This document shows positions 12,273-23,534 of a stretch of 64,000 nt of DNA, piece by piece. Location of the stretch: assembly GCA_039000515.1 (NCBI GenBank), contig JBCFYV010000292.1, forward strand, positions 1 to 64,000, written 5' to 3'. Source of the stretch: Timema cristinae. Taxonomy: Eukaryota; Arthropoda; Insecta; Phasmatodea; Timematidae. The first letter of the stretch is position 1, and each line of letters opens with the position of its first letter. The position numbers and the translations under genes are program-made. The notes under the pieces are model-generated. The model saw nothing but the letters and a program-made list of their open reading frames with translations. It made no database searches and was not told the origin of the DNA.

Positions 12273-12376
12273 GATGCCTCCAGAACCTTGTTACTGGCCG
12301 TGGTTCATCTAGAACACCTGATGCCTCCAGAACCTTGTTACTGGCCGTGGTTCATCTAGAACACCTGATGCCTCCG
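12273..12376. repeat. 47-bp tandem duplication
   Basis: Two full copies and a start of a third of a unit beginning gatgcctccagaaccttgtt. Unrelated to the 47-bp array at 6632-7480. The surrounding 12131-12814 holds no recognised gene. Confidence 0.9.
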
Positions 12377-12814
12377 CCATGCACACTACTACTAAGCGTG
12401 TTCATAACTGCACAGGAATATACAGACAGCTACTGGTTGTCAAGACGAGACTAGCTCAGGGGGCGGTCTCTCCCACCCTGACACTCTGGTAGCGCAGTAT
12501 GTGGGAACAAGGAGAAATATCAACGGCCGTTCGCCCTATTGTGTAAACCTGGCCTTACCGGCGAGTTACAACAATCGCAATTGTCATCTCACACTCAATG
12601 ATCGATTGGTGTTGAAAACTATCACTAACTTCGGAGATCCCTGTTTTCCATAGGCCAGATATGCTAGTAATAGTACTATATGCCTAATCATCCCCCCCCC
12701 TTCCCCTTACAGTTCTACCGGAATATTGTACTCTCTACTTGAGACCTTGAGTCGGCTACTCGAGCCACACAGCCACTTCACTTTAAGGTGGTGACTGACT
12801 TGTAACAACAGAGC

Positions 12815-14424
12815 ATTGTAATGTAACACGACTGTTGTAATGTAACACGACTGTTGTATTGTAACACGACTGTTGTAATGTAACACGACTGTTGTATTGT
12901 AACACGACTGTTGTATTGTAACACGACTGTTGTAATGTAACATGACTGTTGTAATGTAACACGACTGTTGTATTGTAACATGACTGTTGTATTGTAATGT
13001 AACACGAGCATTGTAATGTAACACGACTGTTGTAATATAACACGACTGTTGTAATGTAACACGACTGTTGTATTATAACAAGACTGTTGTATTGTAACAC
13101 GACTGTTGTAATGTAACACGACTGTTGTATTGTAACACGACTGTTGTATTGTAACATGACTGTTGTATTGTAATGTAACACGAGCATTGTAATGTAACAC
13201 GACTGTTGTAATGTAACACGACTGTTGTATTGTAACAAGACTGTTGTATTGTAACATGACTGTTGTAATGTAACACGACTGTTGTATTGTAACACGACTG
13301 TTGTATTGTAACATGACTGTTGTATTGTAATGTAACATGAGCATTGTAATGTAACACGACTGTTGTAATGTAACACGACTGTTGTATTGTAACACGACTG
13401 TTGTATTGTAACATGACTGTTGTATTGTAATGTAACACGAGCATTGTAATGTAACACGACTGTTGTAATATAACACGACTGTTGTATTGTAACAAGACTG
13501 TTGTATTGTAACACGACTGTTGTATTGTAACACGACTGTTGTAATATAACACGACTGTTGTATTGTAACACGACTGTTGTATTGTAACACGACTGTTGTA
13601 TTGTAACACGACTGTTGTAATGTAACACGACTGTTGTATTGTAACAAGACTGTTGTGTTGTAACACGACTGTTGTATTGTAACACGACTGTTGTATTGTA
13701 ACACGACTGTTGTAATATAACACGACTGTTGTATTGTAACACGACTGTTGTATTGTAACACGACTGTTGTATTGTAACACGACTGTTGTAATGTAACACG
13801 ACTGTTGTATTGTAACAAGACTGTTGTAATGTAACACGACTGTTGTATTGTAACACGACTGTTGTAATATAACACGACTGTTGTATTGTAACACGACTGT
13901 TGTATTGTAACACGACTGTTGTAATGTAACACGACTGTTGTAATGTAACACGACTGTTGTATTGTAACACGACTGTTGTATTGTAACATGACTGTTGTAT
14001 TGTAATGTAACACGAGCATTGTAATGTAACACGACTGTTGTAATATAACACGACTGTTGTATTGTAACAAGACTGTTGTATTGTAACACGACTGTTGTAT
14101 TGTAACATGACTGTTGTATTGTAATGTAACACGAGCATTGTAATGTAACACGATTGTTGTATTGTAACACGACTGTTGTATTGTAACAAGACTGTTGTAT
14201 TGTAACACGACTGTTGTATTGTAACATGACTGTTGTATTGTAATGTAACACGAGCATTGTAATGTAACACGACTGTTGTAATATAACACGACTGTTGTAT
14301 TGTAACACGACTGTTGTATTGTAACAAGACTGTTGTATTGTAACACGACTGTTGTAATGTAACACGACTGTTGTATTGTAACACGACTGTTGTATTGTAA
14401 CAAGACTGTTGTATTGTAACACGC
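12815..14424. repeat. 19-bp satellite with higher-order variants
   Basis: The unit tgtaacacgactgttgtat (19 bp) repeats about 85 times. Variants: tattg/taatg/taata joints, cacg/caag/catg, and a longer module with gtattgtaatgtaacacgag. That module recurs near 12990, 13170, 13330, 13430, 14005, 14128 and 14247. All three minus frames are open for 450-540 codons only because the unit has no stop in any phase. Confidence 0.95.
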
Positions 14425-15015
14425 TAGTCAGTGCGGGTGCACCTGTGTTCATGCGCCGAGCACACTGATCCAGTCGTCAAAGTGAATACTGAAGTAAATA
14501 CATGTGCTATTACTATTTTTCAGCAACTGTCAGAATAAAATGGAGTGGAACCAAGAAAACACTTTATTTTTATTGAACAATATAGGAAGAGAACTATTTC
14601 GTGGGACACTCAAGCTCGACATTTTAATACATGTATAAAATGCCGCACTCGCGACTTGTAGGTCCGACCGTTCGGCTAGAGGCTAGAAATGAGTAAAAAC
14701 CTGAGGGAGCACTGTTGAGCATTCGCCGCGACCAGTCAGGAACATGAGCCGAGCTTAACACTTGTTCTGTTAACTGATGTATAACTCCGATTCGATCACA
14801 GTGCAAGTTAATGTAAATGCTCTCCGATGATTGTTCAGAGTGCACAAGATTTGTTTTTACTCAGTCCGCAGTAGACTACCAATAAGAGCAATTGTTGTAA
14901 ATCAGCAGTTTGCGTAATCAAACACTTCCCACATCCGTTTCTCGCCTGACTATCAAGTGTCAGTCTCCATTCAGTTGACTCGGAACAAATCTGGGATGTA
15001 TCTGCTTGGGTGGCC
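14425..15015. other. Spacer between two satellites
   Basis: Unique sequence with an AATAAA at about 14535. No recognised gene. The 73-codon minus frame at 14624-14845 has no known motif. Confidence 0.35.
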
Positions 15016-17292
15016 AGCAGTCTGTGTTTATAGAGCAGGGCACGAGTCTGTGCTTATAGAGCAGGTCACTAGTCTGTGCTTATAGAGCAGGGCACGAGTG
15101 TGTTTATAGAGCAGGGCACGAGTCTGTGCTTATAGAGCAGGTCATGAGTCTGTGCTTATAGAGCAGGGCACGCAGTCTGTGTTTATAGAGCAGGTCATGA
15201 GTCTGTGCTTAGAGAGCAGGTCATGAGTCTGTGTTTATAGAGCAGGGCACGAGTCTGTGCTTATAGAGCAGGGCACGAGTGTGTTTATAGAGCAGGGCAC
15301 GAGTCTGTGCTTATAGAACAGGACACTAGTCTGTGCTTATAGAGCAGGTCATGAGTCTTTGTTTATAGAGCAAGGCACGCAGTCTGTGTTTATAGAGCAG
15401 AGCACTAGTCTGTGCTTATAGAGCAGGCCACGAGTTTGTTTATAGAGCAGGGCACGAGTGTGTTTATAGAGCAGGGCACGAGTCTGTGCTTATAGATCAG
15501 GGCACTAGTCTGTGCTTATAGAGCAGGGCACAAGTCTGTGCTTATAGAGCAGGGCACGAGTGTGTTTACAGAGCAGGGCACGAGTCTGTGCTTATAGAGC
15601 AGGGCACGAGTGTGTTTATAGAGCAGGTCATGAGTCTGTGTTTATAGAGCAAGGCACGCAGTCTGTGTTTATAGAGCAGTTCATGAGTTTGTGCTTATAG
15701 AGCAGGCTACGATTCTGTGCTTATAGAGCAGGTCATGAGTCTGTGTTTATAGAGTAAGGCACGAGTCTGTGCTTATAGAGCAGGTCATGAGTCTGTGTTT
15801 ATAGAGTAAGGTACGAGTCTGTGCTTATAGAGCAGGTCATGAGTCTGTGCTTATAGAGCAGGGCACGCAGTCTGTGTTTATAGAGCAGGTCATGAGTCTG
15901 TGTTTATAGAGCAGGACACGAGTGTGTTTATAGAGCAGGCACGAGTGTGTTTATAGATCAGGGCACGAGTGTGTTTATAGATCAGGGCACGAGTGTTTAT
16001 AGAGCAGGGCACGAGTGTGTTTATAGAGCAGGGATCGAGTCTGTGTTTATAGAGCAGGCCACGATTCTGTGCTTATAGAGCAGGTCATGAGTCTGTGCTT
16101 ATAGAGCAGGGCATGCAGTCTGTGTTTATAGAGCAGGTCATGAGTCTGTGCTTAGAGAGCAGGTCATGAGTCTGTGTTTATAGAGCAGGACACGAGTGTG
16201 TTTATAGAGCAGGGCACGAGTGTGTTTATAGAGCAGGGCACGAGTGTGTTTATAGAGCAGGCACGAGTCTGTGTTTATAGAGTAAGGCACGAGTCTGTGC
16301 TTATAGAGCAGGTCATGAGTCTGTGTTTATAGAGCAAGGCACGAGTGTGTTTATATAGAGCAGGGCACGAGTGTGTTTATAGAGCAGGGCACGAGTCTGT
16401 GTTTATAGAGTAAGGCACGAGTCTGTGCTTATAGAGCAGTTCATGAGTCTGTGTTTATAGAGCAAGGCACGAGTTTGTGCTTTTAGAGCAGGTCATGAGT
16501 CTGTGTTTATAGAGCAGGGCATGAGTGAGATTATAGAGCAGGGCACGAGTGTGTTTATAGAGCAGGGCACGAGTCTGTGCGTATAGAGCAGGGCACGAGT
16601 CTGTGCTTATAGAGCAGGTCATGAGTCTGTGTTTATAGAGCAAGGCACGAGTCTGTGCTTATAGAGCAGTTCATGAGTCTGTGTTTATAGAGCAGGTCAT
16701 GAGTTTGTGCTTATAGATCAATGCACGAGTCTGTGCTACAGAGCAGGGCACGAGTCTGCGTTTACAGAGCAGGTCATGAGTCTGTGCTTATAGAGTAGGC
16801 ACGAATCTGTTCTTATAGAGCAGGTCATGAGTCTGTGCTTATAGAGCAGGTACGAGTTTTTGCTTATAGAGCAGGTCATGAGTTTGTGTTCATAGAGCAG
16901 TGCAATAGTCTGTGCTTATATAGCAAGGCACTAGTCTGTGCTTATAGAGCAGGTCACGAGTTTGTGCTTATAGAGCAATGCACGAGTCTGTGCTTATTGA
17001 GCAGGTCATGAGTTTGTGCTTATAGAGTAAGGCACGAGTCTGTGCTTGGAGAGCAGGTCATGAGTCTTCTCTTATAGAGCAAGCACGAGTTTTTGCTTAT
17101 AGAGCAGGTCATGAGTTTGTGTTCATAGAGCAGTGCACTAGTCTGTGTTTATAGAGCAGTGCACTAGTCTGTGCTTATAGAGCAAGGAACTAGTCTGTGC
17201 TTATAGAGCAAGGCACTAGTCTGTGCTTATAAAGCAAGGAACTAGTCTGTGCTTATAGAGCAAGGCACTAGTCTGCGCTTATAGAGCATTGC
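15016..17292. repeat. 26-bp satellite with 24-bp variant, about 88 copies
   Basis: The unit is agtctgtgcttatagagcag plus ggcacg. Frequent variants: a shorter form (agtgtgtttatagagcag, 24 bp), gtgttt for gtgctt, and ggtcatg, ggcactag or aaggcacg joints. The right end (about 16850-17290) is richer in tgcactag and ttcatag forms, so variants are regional rather than random. Confidence 0.95.
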
Positions 17293-20200
17293 TTAGAATT
17301 ATACATTCAAATCACTTGAGATAAGCTACCGTCATATGGAAATAGAAAACTGGATTTAAAAAAACTGTATACAGGCGTTGTTTGACCTAGGTTCAAAAAA
17401 TATCCCTGCGCAATTTCGTTAAAAATCTGCCCACGCATTAGAAAGTTATAGAGTAGCAAATATCTGGACCAACAGTTGAAATGCCAAAGATTCAAGTAAA
17501 ACGAGAACCTTGCTTCGCTCAGTCAATAATTTATTTTTCACAACCGGTCAGATTAAATAAACTTAATCAAGTCAGAATATTATTGATAGACGACTTATTT
17601 CAAGATAATTTTAAAAACTACTCTAAATGTATCGCACATTAAAAGAAAATCATTCTCAATCACGTATTTCTTCACTCGTGGTTGAGTGATCCTTTAGATA
17701 TAATATCATGTTTAGTTATTTAGTTCAAGTGTTGTTATCTTAGGTTAAATTAACCTCCAGGTCGTGTGGTGAAATAAGATTGTGTTGGATATTAATACTC
17801 TGCCCTGTCTACTTCCATAGGATTGCCTTTTGTTCTTCCACTCTCTAAAACCTCCTCTTGTATTGAAAATTTTAAATAATCCCATCATCTCTCTTCCCTA
17901 TAATTTATAGAATTCAGAGGAAATGGGAAACTATTTAGTAAAAATACAAACCCAGAACACCTGGCAGGACTCGAACAACGACCTCCTTGTCCCTGGCAAA
18001 TCAATTATTATGAGTATGTCATTTATTATGCGTGTCCACTGACGAGGGTGATTAATATTACAGATGTGCTAGCCTATGTCCGAACATTATTATGGAGCAC
18101 TCATAGCAAGTTGTTTTATTATGAATTAATTATCTAGGTATCTACTAGATAATAAATCTATAATTCTAACTCTAAATTTTCTCAAAAACAATTAAACAAG
18201 TTATGACTTAAAGATTGTACCTATAATAAAATGTCTTATCAAACATAAAATAGTTTAAGATTACACTTTTTCAGATAGAGCTAAAAAATGTGTAACGTCC
18301 TTTAGGTGGAGTTGTTATTTTACGTTTGGGTGACAACATTGTAAAGATCCCGTCTGGTTGATCTCACAACTGGGTTTTTTATTACTTAGCTCTTTACCAT
18401 GTACTGTCTCTTATTCACTGGTATGCGGGTGTGAGCTATTCTTATATTAAAACTGAAATAAATCACGTCATATCACTGAATTATTTGTTGAATGTCATCA
18501 CTAGAAATCGGATTCTTAGCCAACAAAAAATGTTTAAGATAGGCAGGTAAATAGGCACTAAAGTAGATAGATTGGCGTTTCGCGGCAATTTGACCTTTGG
18601 CCCCGATCTGGAGAGAGTGTATTGTGATGATTACGTCATGTCGCATTGATGTTTGTGATGTCGCAACCGGGTTATTTTGAAATGTGTGACGTCATTGACC
18701 TCTGGGTCATTGGGTTGTTTTGTAGGGTGTAATTGTGCTGGTTTATTCTTATCCAAACTTGTTGGTTCCTGTCCCATTAGTTTATTTTGTGTGCCATTGG
18801 ATCGTATGTCTGGGTAGGATTGGAAGTTTATTTGTGGAGTTTTTTTGTTTATTTATTGGTGTGGGAGCGTGCAGTCTACGGCGTCGGGCAGTCCTCCCAC
18901 AACATTCTATAAAATGTTGGCATCGCTAGGGAGGGCGAGAACTCAGGAGCATCCTCTATGGCCGGTGTGGCAGGATATATTTGGACTAGGATATTTTTAG
19001 GTAGTAGTCCTTTTTAATGCCGCCCTTAGGAATTGTGTGTGTGTGTGGGGACAAAAGTCAGACCTCAGAACAAATCAGAACTCATTTTTTAGTGTATCTT
19101 TTGGACGTTTATTAATTTGAGTGCATATATATTCCATATATATTGTTAATGCAATGTAATGTTACATTTATACATGGTTAAATTTAAGAGAAGGCTTATG
19201 CCTTAATTTCGCCATGTAAATAAAGACAACAATAATAATAATATGCTATAATAGGTTAGGTGTCAAATATAGTATTTAATATAGGCCCATCTAAATATTC
19301 AAAGGCTTTTGACATAATAATATGCTAATTAATTGTCTTTCTTCTTTCCTTTTTAGGATAGGATTTAAAAAAATACTGGTTTTGATGTTCTGAAGGATTT
19401 AATAAATAACTAACGCGCGAGAGGTTAAATAAGGTTTAGTATGATTTTGGTTGGGAGAACATTATAAGTTAGTTACTAAAACAATGTTAATATATTCATA
19501 CATCAAGTAATGTCATCTGAAGATGTTACCTTTGATAGATATTTTCAATACCAATCAAAAAACACAAATAATATAAGATAAGGTTATTAATGTTAGCCGC
19601 AAAGAAATATGTTTTGTTTCTCTCCACTGTTCTTCCAACAAAAATCTGGTTACAGCATTAATATCCTTGAACACGAATTTCCTAGTCAACATTGAGATTA
19701 TTAGATCACTGTTGGATATCAAAGAGATGTCGTTCTTTTGAGTGCATGCCAATACTGCATTAGAGTCCTTCTTGCATTCAGACTAATAATATCCTGGGCT
19801 AACAGTTTCCGCTTTCAGCGGCCGTTTAGCGTAGAGTGTGAGAAATGGTTCCCAGCCGCAAGGCCCTGAATCTAATTTGGTGTCACAACCCTCCTCCTAC
19901 ACTTTCCTCCTTCTATGTGATAATAGGTTTTCCCAGTGACGTGATCGCAACCCTGGCGCCAGTTTGGCAGTTTGACAAGACAAGTCGAGACAGGAATAGA
20001 TCACGTCCTTGAATGATGTCGCAACCCTCCCCCTGCAATGGGGTTTTCCCGGTGATGTCGCAACTAGAGATCATTGACACAGCTCAGATTATGCACTATC
20101 AGGGGCCTTGGAAGCCTCAGTTTGGGACCGCTATACCCCACACACAAATCTACTAAAAATGGTTGTTTGGTATCGTCCGTCGACATGCGTGGATGTAGGT

Positions 20201-20311
20201 ATCCCCCTATACCAACATGGATAACTGTTGGAGGAGGAGTAAGATAGAAATGTTCCAGCGTTTATGTGTAGTGAGGGAAAGAGAAATCATTTAGAGAGAA
20301 CTAGTGACATT
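17293..20311. other. AT-rich stretch, old SINE trace and unplaced GC-richer blocks
   Basis: About 17890-18050 looks like a very diverged minus-strand SINE (cctggcaggactcgaacaac resembles a reversed B box). GC-richer blocks at 18560-18960 and 19810-20090 share phrases such as gatgtcgcaac, so they may be parts of one unrecognised interspersed repeat. Minus frame 19555-19790 (motif NDISLISNSDLIISM) is preceded by a plausible splice acceptor but I do not recognise it. Confidence 0.3.
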
Positions 20312-20690
20312 ACACTTTGTAATGATTTTGTTTTAGACCCCTCTCATATATTAAAAAAGTAATGGATGAAGTGCACTTTTCTTTAAAGTACTGTATGTAA
20401 ATTATCCTTTTAATACTACATCCATAGGGAGTCCCGTGCTTTACAAAAGTAATTTCAATATATTGCACCATAAAACTTTTTTCTTTCAAAGATCAACTCC
20501 GCTGTATTTAGCAAACTCATGTGACGTGCTGTCTCCCTCTAACCAATGGGAAGCCAGTCTTCACAACACAGGTCACTATAGGTTTTCCATTAGTTAGTTT
20601 TGACACTGGTGACAAGGGGTCCAAGAGGCTAGGAGTAGGTCATATATAAGCTGATTGGGCGTATGAATCCATAGAGAACTCGGTATTATA
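20312..20690 (+). repeat. LTR-like promoter fragment, related to 39546-39905
   Basis: This block aligns in order with 39546-39905: ctttaaagta(c/t).gtatgta, catccat, caactccgc.gtattt, cttcacaacac and catatataag. The last phrase (about 20642) is a good TATA box. Similarity stops shortly after the TATA. The other copy continues to a tRNA-Lys-type primer site, so I read both as decayed LTRs of one family. Confidence 0.55.
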
Positions 20691-20815
20691 ACATAGTAGT
20701 AACACAAATCTACACAGTACACAGTTCTCAGACCGCAAAACGTGTAATATCACACAATAACAATCCATAATATAACATAAACTGTGTAATTTTATATCAT
20801 ATCTTTAGTACCGAA

Positions 20816-21080
20816 ACCCACCTCGGTGGCGTAGTTGGTTAACGCGCTAGTCGTTTTGAGTTCGACTGCTGAGGACGGGGAGAGCGAGGTTCGAATCTCG
20901 GTTGGGTGAACTGGGGTTGGTTTTCCTAAATGGTTTTCCACTCTCCCTCCACGCTAATGTGGGTTCACTTCCTCTAATTCAACCTTCCCAATTCCTAGTC
21001 CATTAGCGTAATTAGTACTTAAAGCGTATAACCCAAACGGTTAGTAAGACGCTGTGCTAAATAATAATAAATAATAATAA
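20816..21080 (+). mobile_element. tRNA-derived SINE, family 1, with 12-bp TSD
   Basis: Full-length copy: A box TGGCGTAGTTGG, B box GGTTCGAATCT, body, common tail with mutations (aacccaaacggttagtaag), then AATAAT run. Flanked by TTTAGTACCGAA at 20804-20815 and 21081-21092, a perfect duplication. Confidence 0.9.
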
Positions 21081-21092
21081 TTTAGTACCGAA

Positions 21093-22288
21093 GGTGTAAT
21101 TATTTAAATAAATCGTGTGCAACATATAAAATCTTGCTTATTTAAAAAGAATAAGTATCATATATAATTATTTCACATCACAGTGTATATGTGCGCAGTC
21201 AGGTACGCACGAGTCGTCGTCATCATAAAACCCAGATATCATTGTAAATAGTGTTCACTCACAGGACAATATCTCAATATATTGACGCCCAATCGTGGAG
21301 CATCATTAGTGAATAAATTCAATATCACCATAATAGATACCTTCCATACAAGTATAAGTTGATCGGCCATTACAGGTACACCATCAAAACGAACTGGCAG
21401 AACAGATTTCCAAATCAATATGAACATTTACATTTTTATATTTAAGGTGTTGAAAATTGTTTGTGCATATTTAGCCAAAATTTGTTGATTTATTTTGATT
21501 GTCATCAGTGGGATGGACACACGTGCTATGGCACCGGAACCTTTTTAGTGTTTAGAAAGGGTTCGCGGATAAGCCCAAATAAGCTAAGTTATGTTTGAAG
21601 GACCGAAGAGTGATATTCGAAGGGATCCTGTACTAAAAAATTATTAAAATTTGCATAGCCCTTGAAGATATTTAGATTGTTTACCATCTGGATTTTTAAT
21701 TAGATATGTATAAAAGCTATTAGGAGTGATCCACCCCTAGATTTTTTTAAAATTCGAAGCTTCTTTATTTAATTTAGTATGATTCTCACCTGGATTATTT
21801 TTAAATAATTAGATGCTTCCAAAAGTTATCTAGAGTTGTCTTTTAGTTGTAACTAGCTGTTTCCCGCGACTTCGTTCGCGTTTTCACTCTTTTTTTTAGT
21901 GACTCGCCTGTTGTAAAATCCGGAAACTGAGGGTAAGATTACTTAGACTGTTATTCATACGGGGTTATGACTATTTATATTTGGTTCATACTTATAGTAC
22001 CTCTATATATACTACATTAGAGGTTCTTCCCTCAGGTGCTAACACGACCAGACTGCTAGGTGAGCTCACTCCAAGCTTTCTAGGTCCAAGGGTTTGGGCT
22101 GGTTGATCTAATATGAAATAGGGCAACTTTAAGGCGAAAATATAAATCCTCTTTATTCCCTATCCCTTGGGAATTTCAAAAAATCCGGCCTTATTCCTTG
22201 TCTACATCATAAATGGAACCTTTGTGCAACATTTCGGCTTTCTAAATCCAAGGGATATATATATATATATATATATGAGTATATATGG

Positions 22289-22341
<53 letters not shown>

Positions 22342-23328
22342 TATATGTGGATATATATATATTAGAGTGCAATGCGTACTTCTCTCAACCAAATATAATT
22401 ATTTATTTTTCTTACATAATTTGTATATGTGCCTGCCTCATTTAAAACAATATTTTAAGTAACACAAGTACACAAGTGGTGGGGGTTAGGGAGTCATGGC
22501 CTACCTGCCCCCCCTCTCCTCCCCCGTAAGCACGCCCATGGTCAGGAGACGTAATTTCAACCAATATGACTACGTCATCACAATAATGTTAAAGTTTACC
22601 AATAATAATTAAATAGAATCAAATTAATATTTGTGTGGTTAATTTTTACTACTATTAAATAATTTAAACTGCAATGATTCCCTATATATTTTCACGCACT
22701 GCTATCTTAAAGCAAATAACTCTTTGTTTTATTGATGTACAAGAGTACACTTATATTTATTTCTGATTGGATGAATGCAAGAGATGAACATTTCTCATCT
22801 CTTTCTGACATACGACTGCGCTTGCATCAATTGCTATTATAAACAAACAATATTACAAGTCGGGCAAGCGTGTGTGACTGATTGTAGATTAGCCATAAAC
22901 CACATAAAACTATATTTATAGTTCTAGCTACATGGTTGTGGTGTGCTGAATAAGAACTTACTAAATAATCAGAGCCCATTATATAAACAGAACCTGGAAT
23001 AGGATTGGTGGCGTCACAAGAATAACCTGCTCGCTTTGCTCTGCGCTTATACTCCCAACCTAATTGCTTATAATTCCCTCAGAATTTAGCACTAAATTCA
23101 GTAAAACATTGTGTTTTCTGTAGATTTGACTTCGGGGATATCTTTAGTTCTTGTTGCAAAAAGCTTTCAAAGTGGTTATAACATTTAGATATGTGTTTAA
23201 TTAAGTGAATTCGATGGAGGTATTAATTTTTTTCAAGTTAGTGAAGCTTTATTATCTGAAGTAATTAAAAAATTACAAATTATAGAAAAATTGAGGTTAT
23301 GTGGAATAAAGAACTAGGCTAAATCATG
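21093..23328. other. AT-rich stretch with TA microsatellite and a GC hairpin
   Basis: No gene recognised. A hairpin-forming motif (cccgcgacttcgttcgcg) lies at about 21865-21885, in a setting (actagctgtttcccgcgac) often seen at ends of arthropod interspersed repeats. The TA/ATAT microsatellite is at 22254-22356. Confidence 0.5.
22254..22356. repeat. TA microsatellite
   Basis: Long alternating TA with short interruptions (gagtatatatgggtac and gaatatatgtgga). Confidence 0.95.
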
Positions 23329-23534
23329 GTTTAAATTAGGAGGGATAGCCAGCACATTTACCTAGGTGATACTGGAGTAGAAATTGTTTAGATATAACAT
23401 TAAAAAACACTAAAAAAATAAAAAATATTAAAAACATTAAAAATGTGTTTGTGTGTTGGTAATGTTATATCTAAACAATTTCTACTCCAGTATCACCTAG
23501 GTAAGTGTGCTAGCTATCCCTCCTAATCCAAACC
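23329..23534. repeat. Near-perfect 75-bp inverted repeat (hairpin, MITE-like)
   Basis: Arm 23329-23402 and arm 23460-23534 are reverse complements at about 71 of 75 positions. One of the differences gives a G-U pair in RNA. The 57-base loop is almost pure A/T. A transcript would fold into a long stem, as in a MITE or a hairpin small-RNA precursor. No TSD is obvious at the outer ends. Confidence 0.9.

Noticed and set aside
12778..14452. Minus-strand frames of 459-541 codons rich in Gln/Asn/Val
   Set aside because: Product of the 19-bp satellite; all three phases open.
19555..19790. Host exon on the minus strand
   Set aside because: The frame looks protein-like and has an acceptor-like AG, but there is no convincing donor and no recognised motif.
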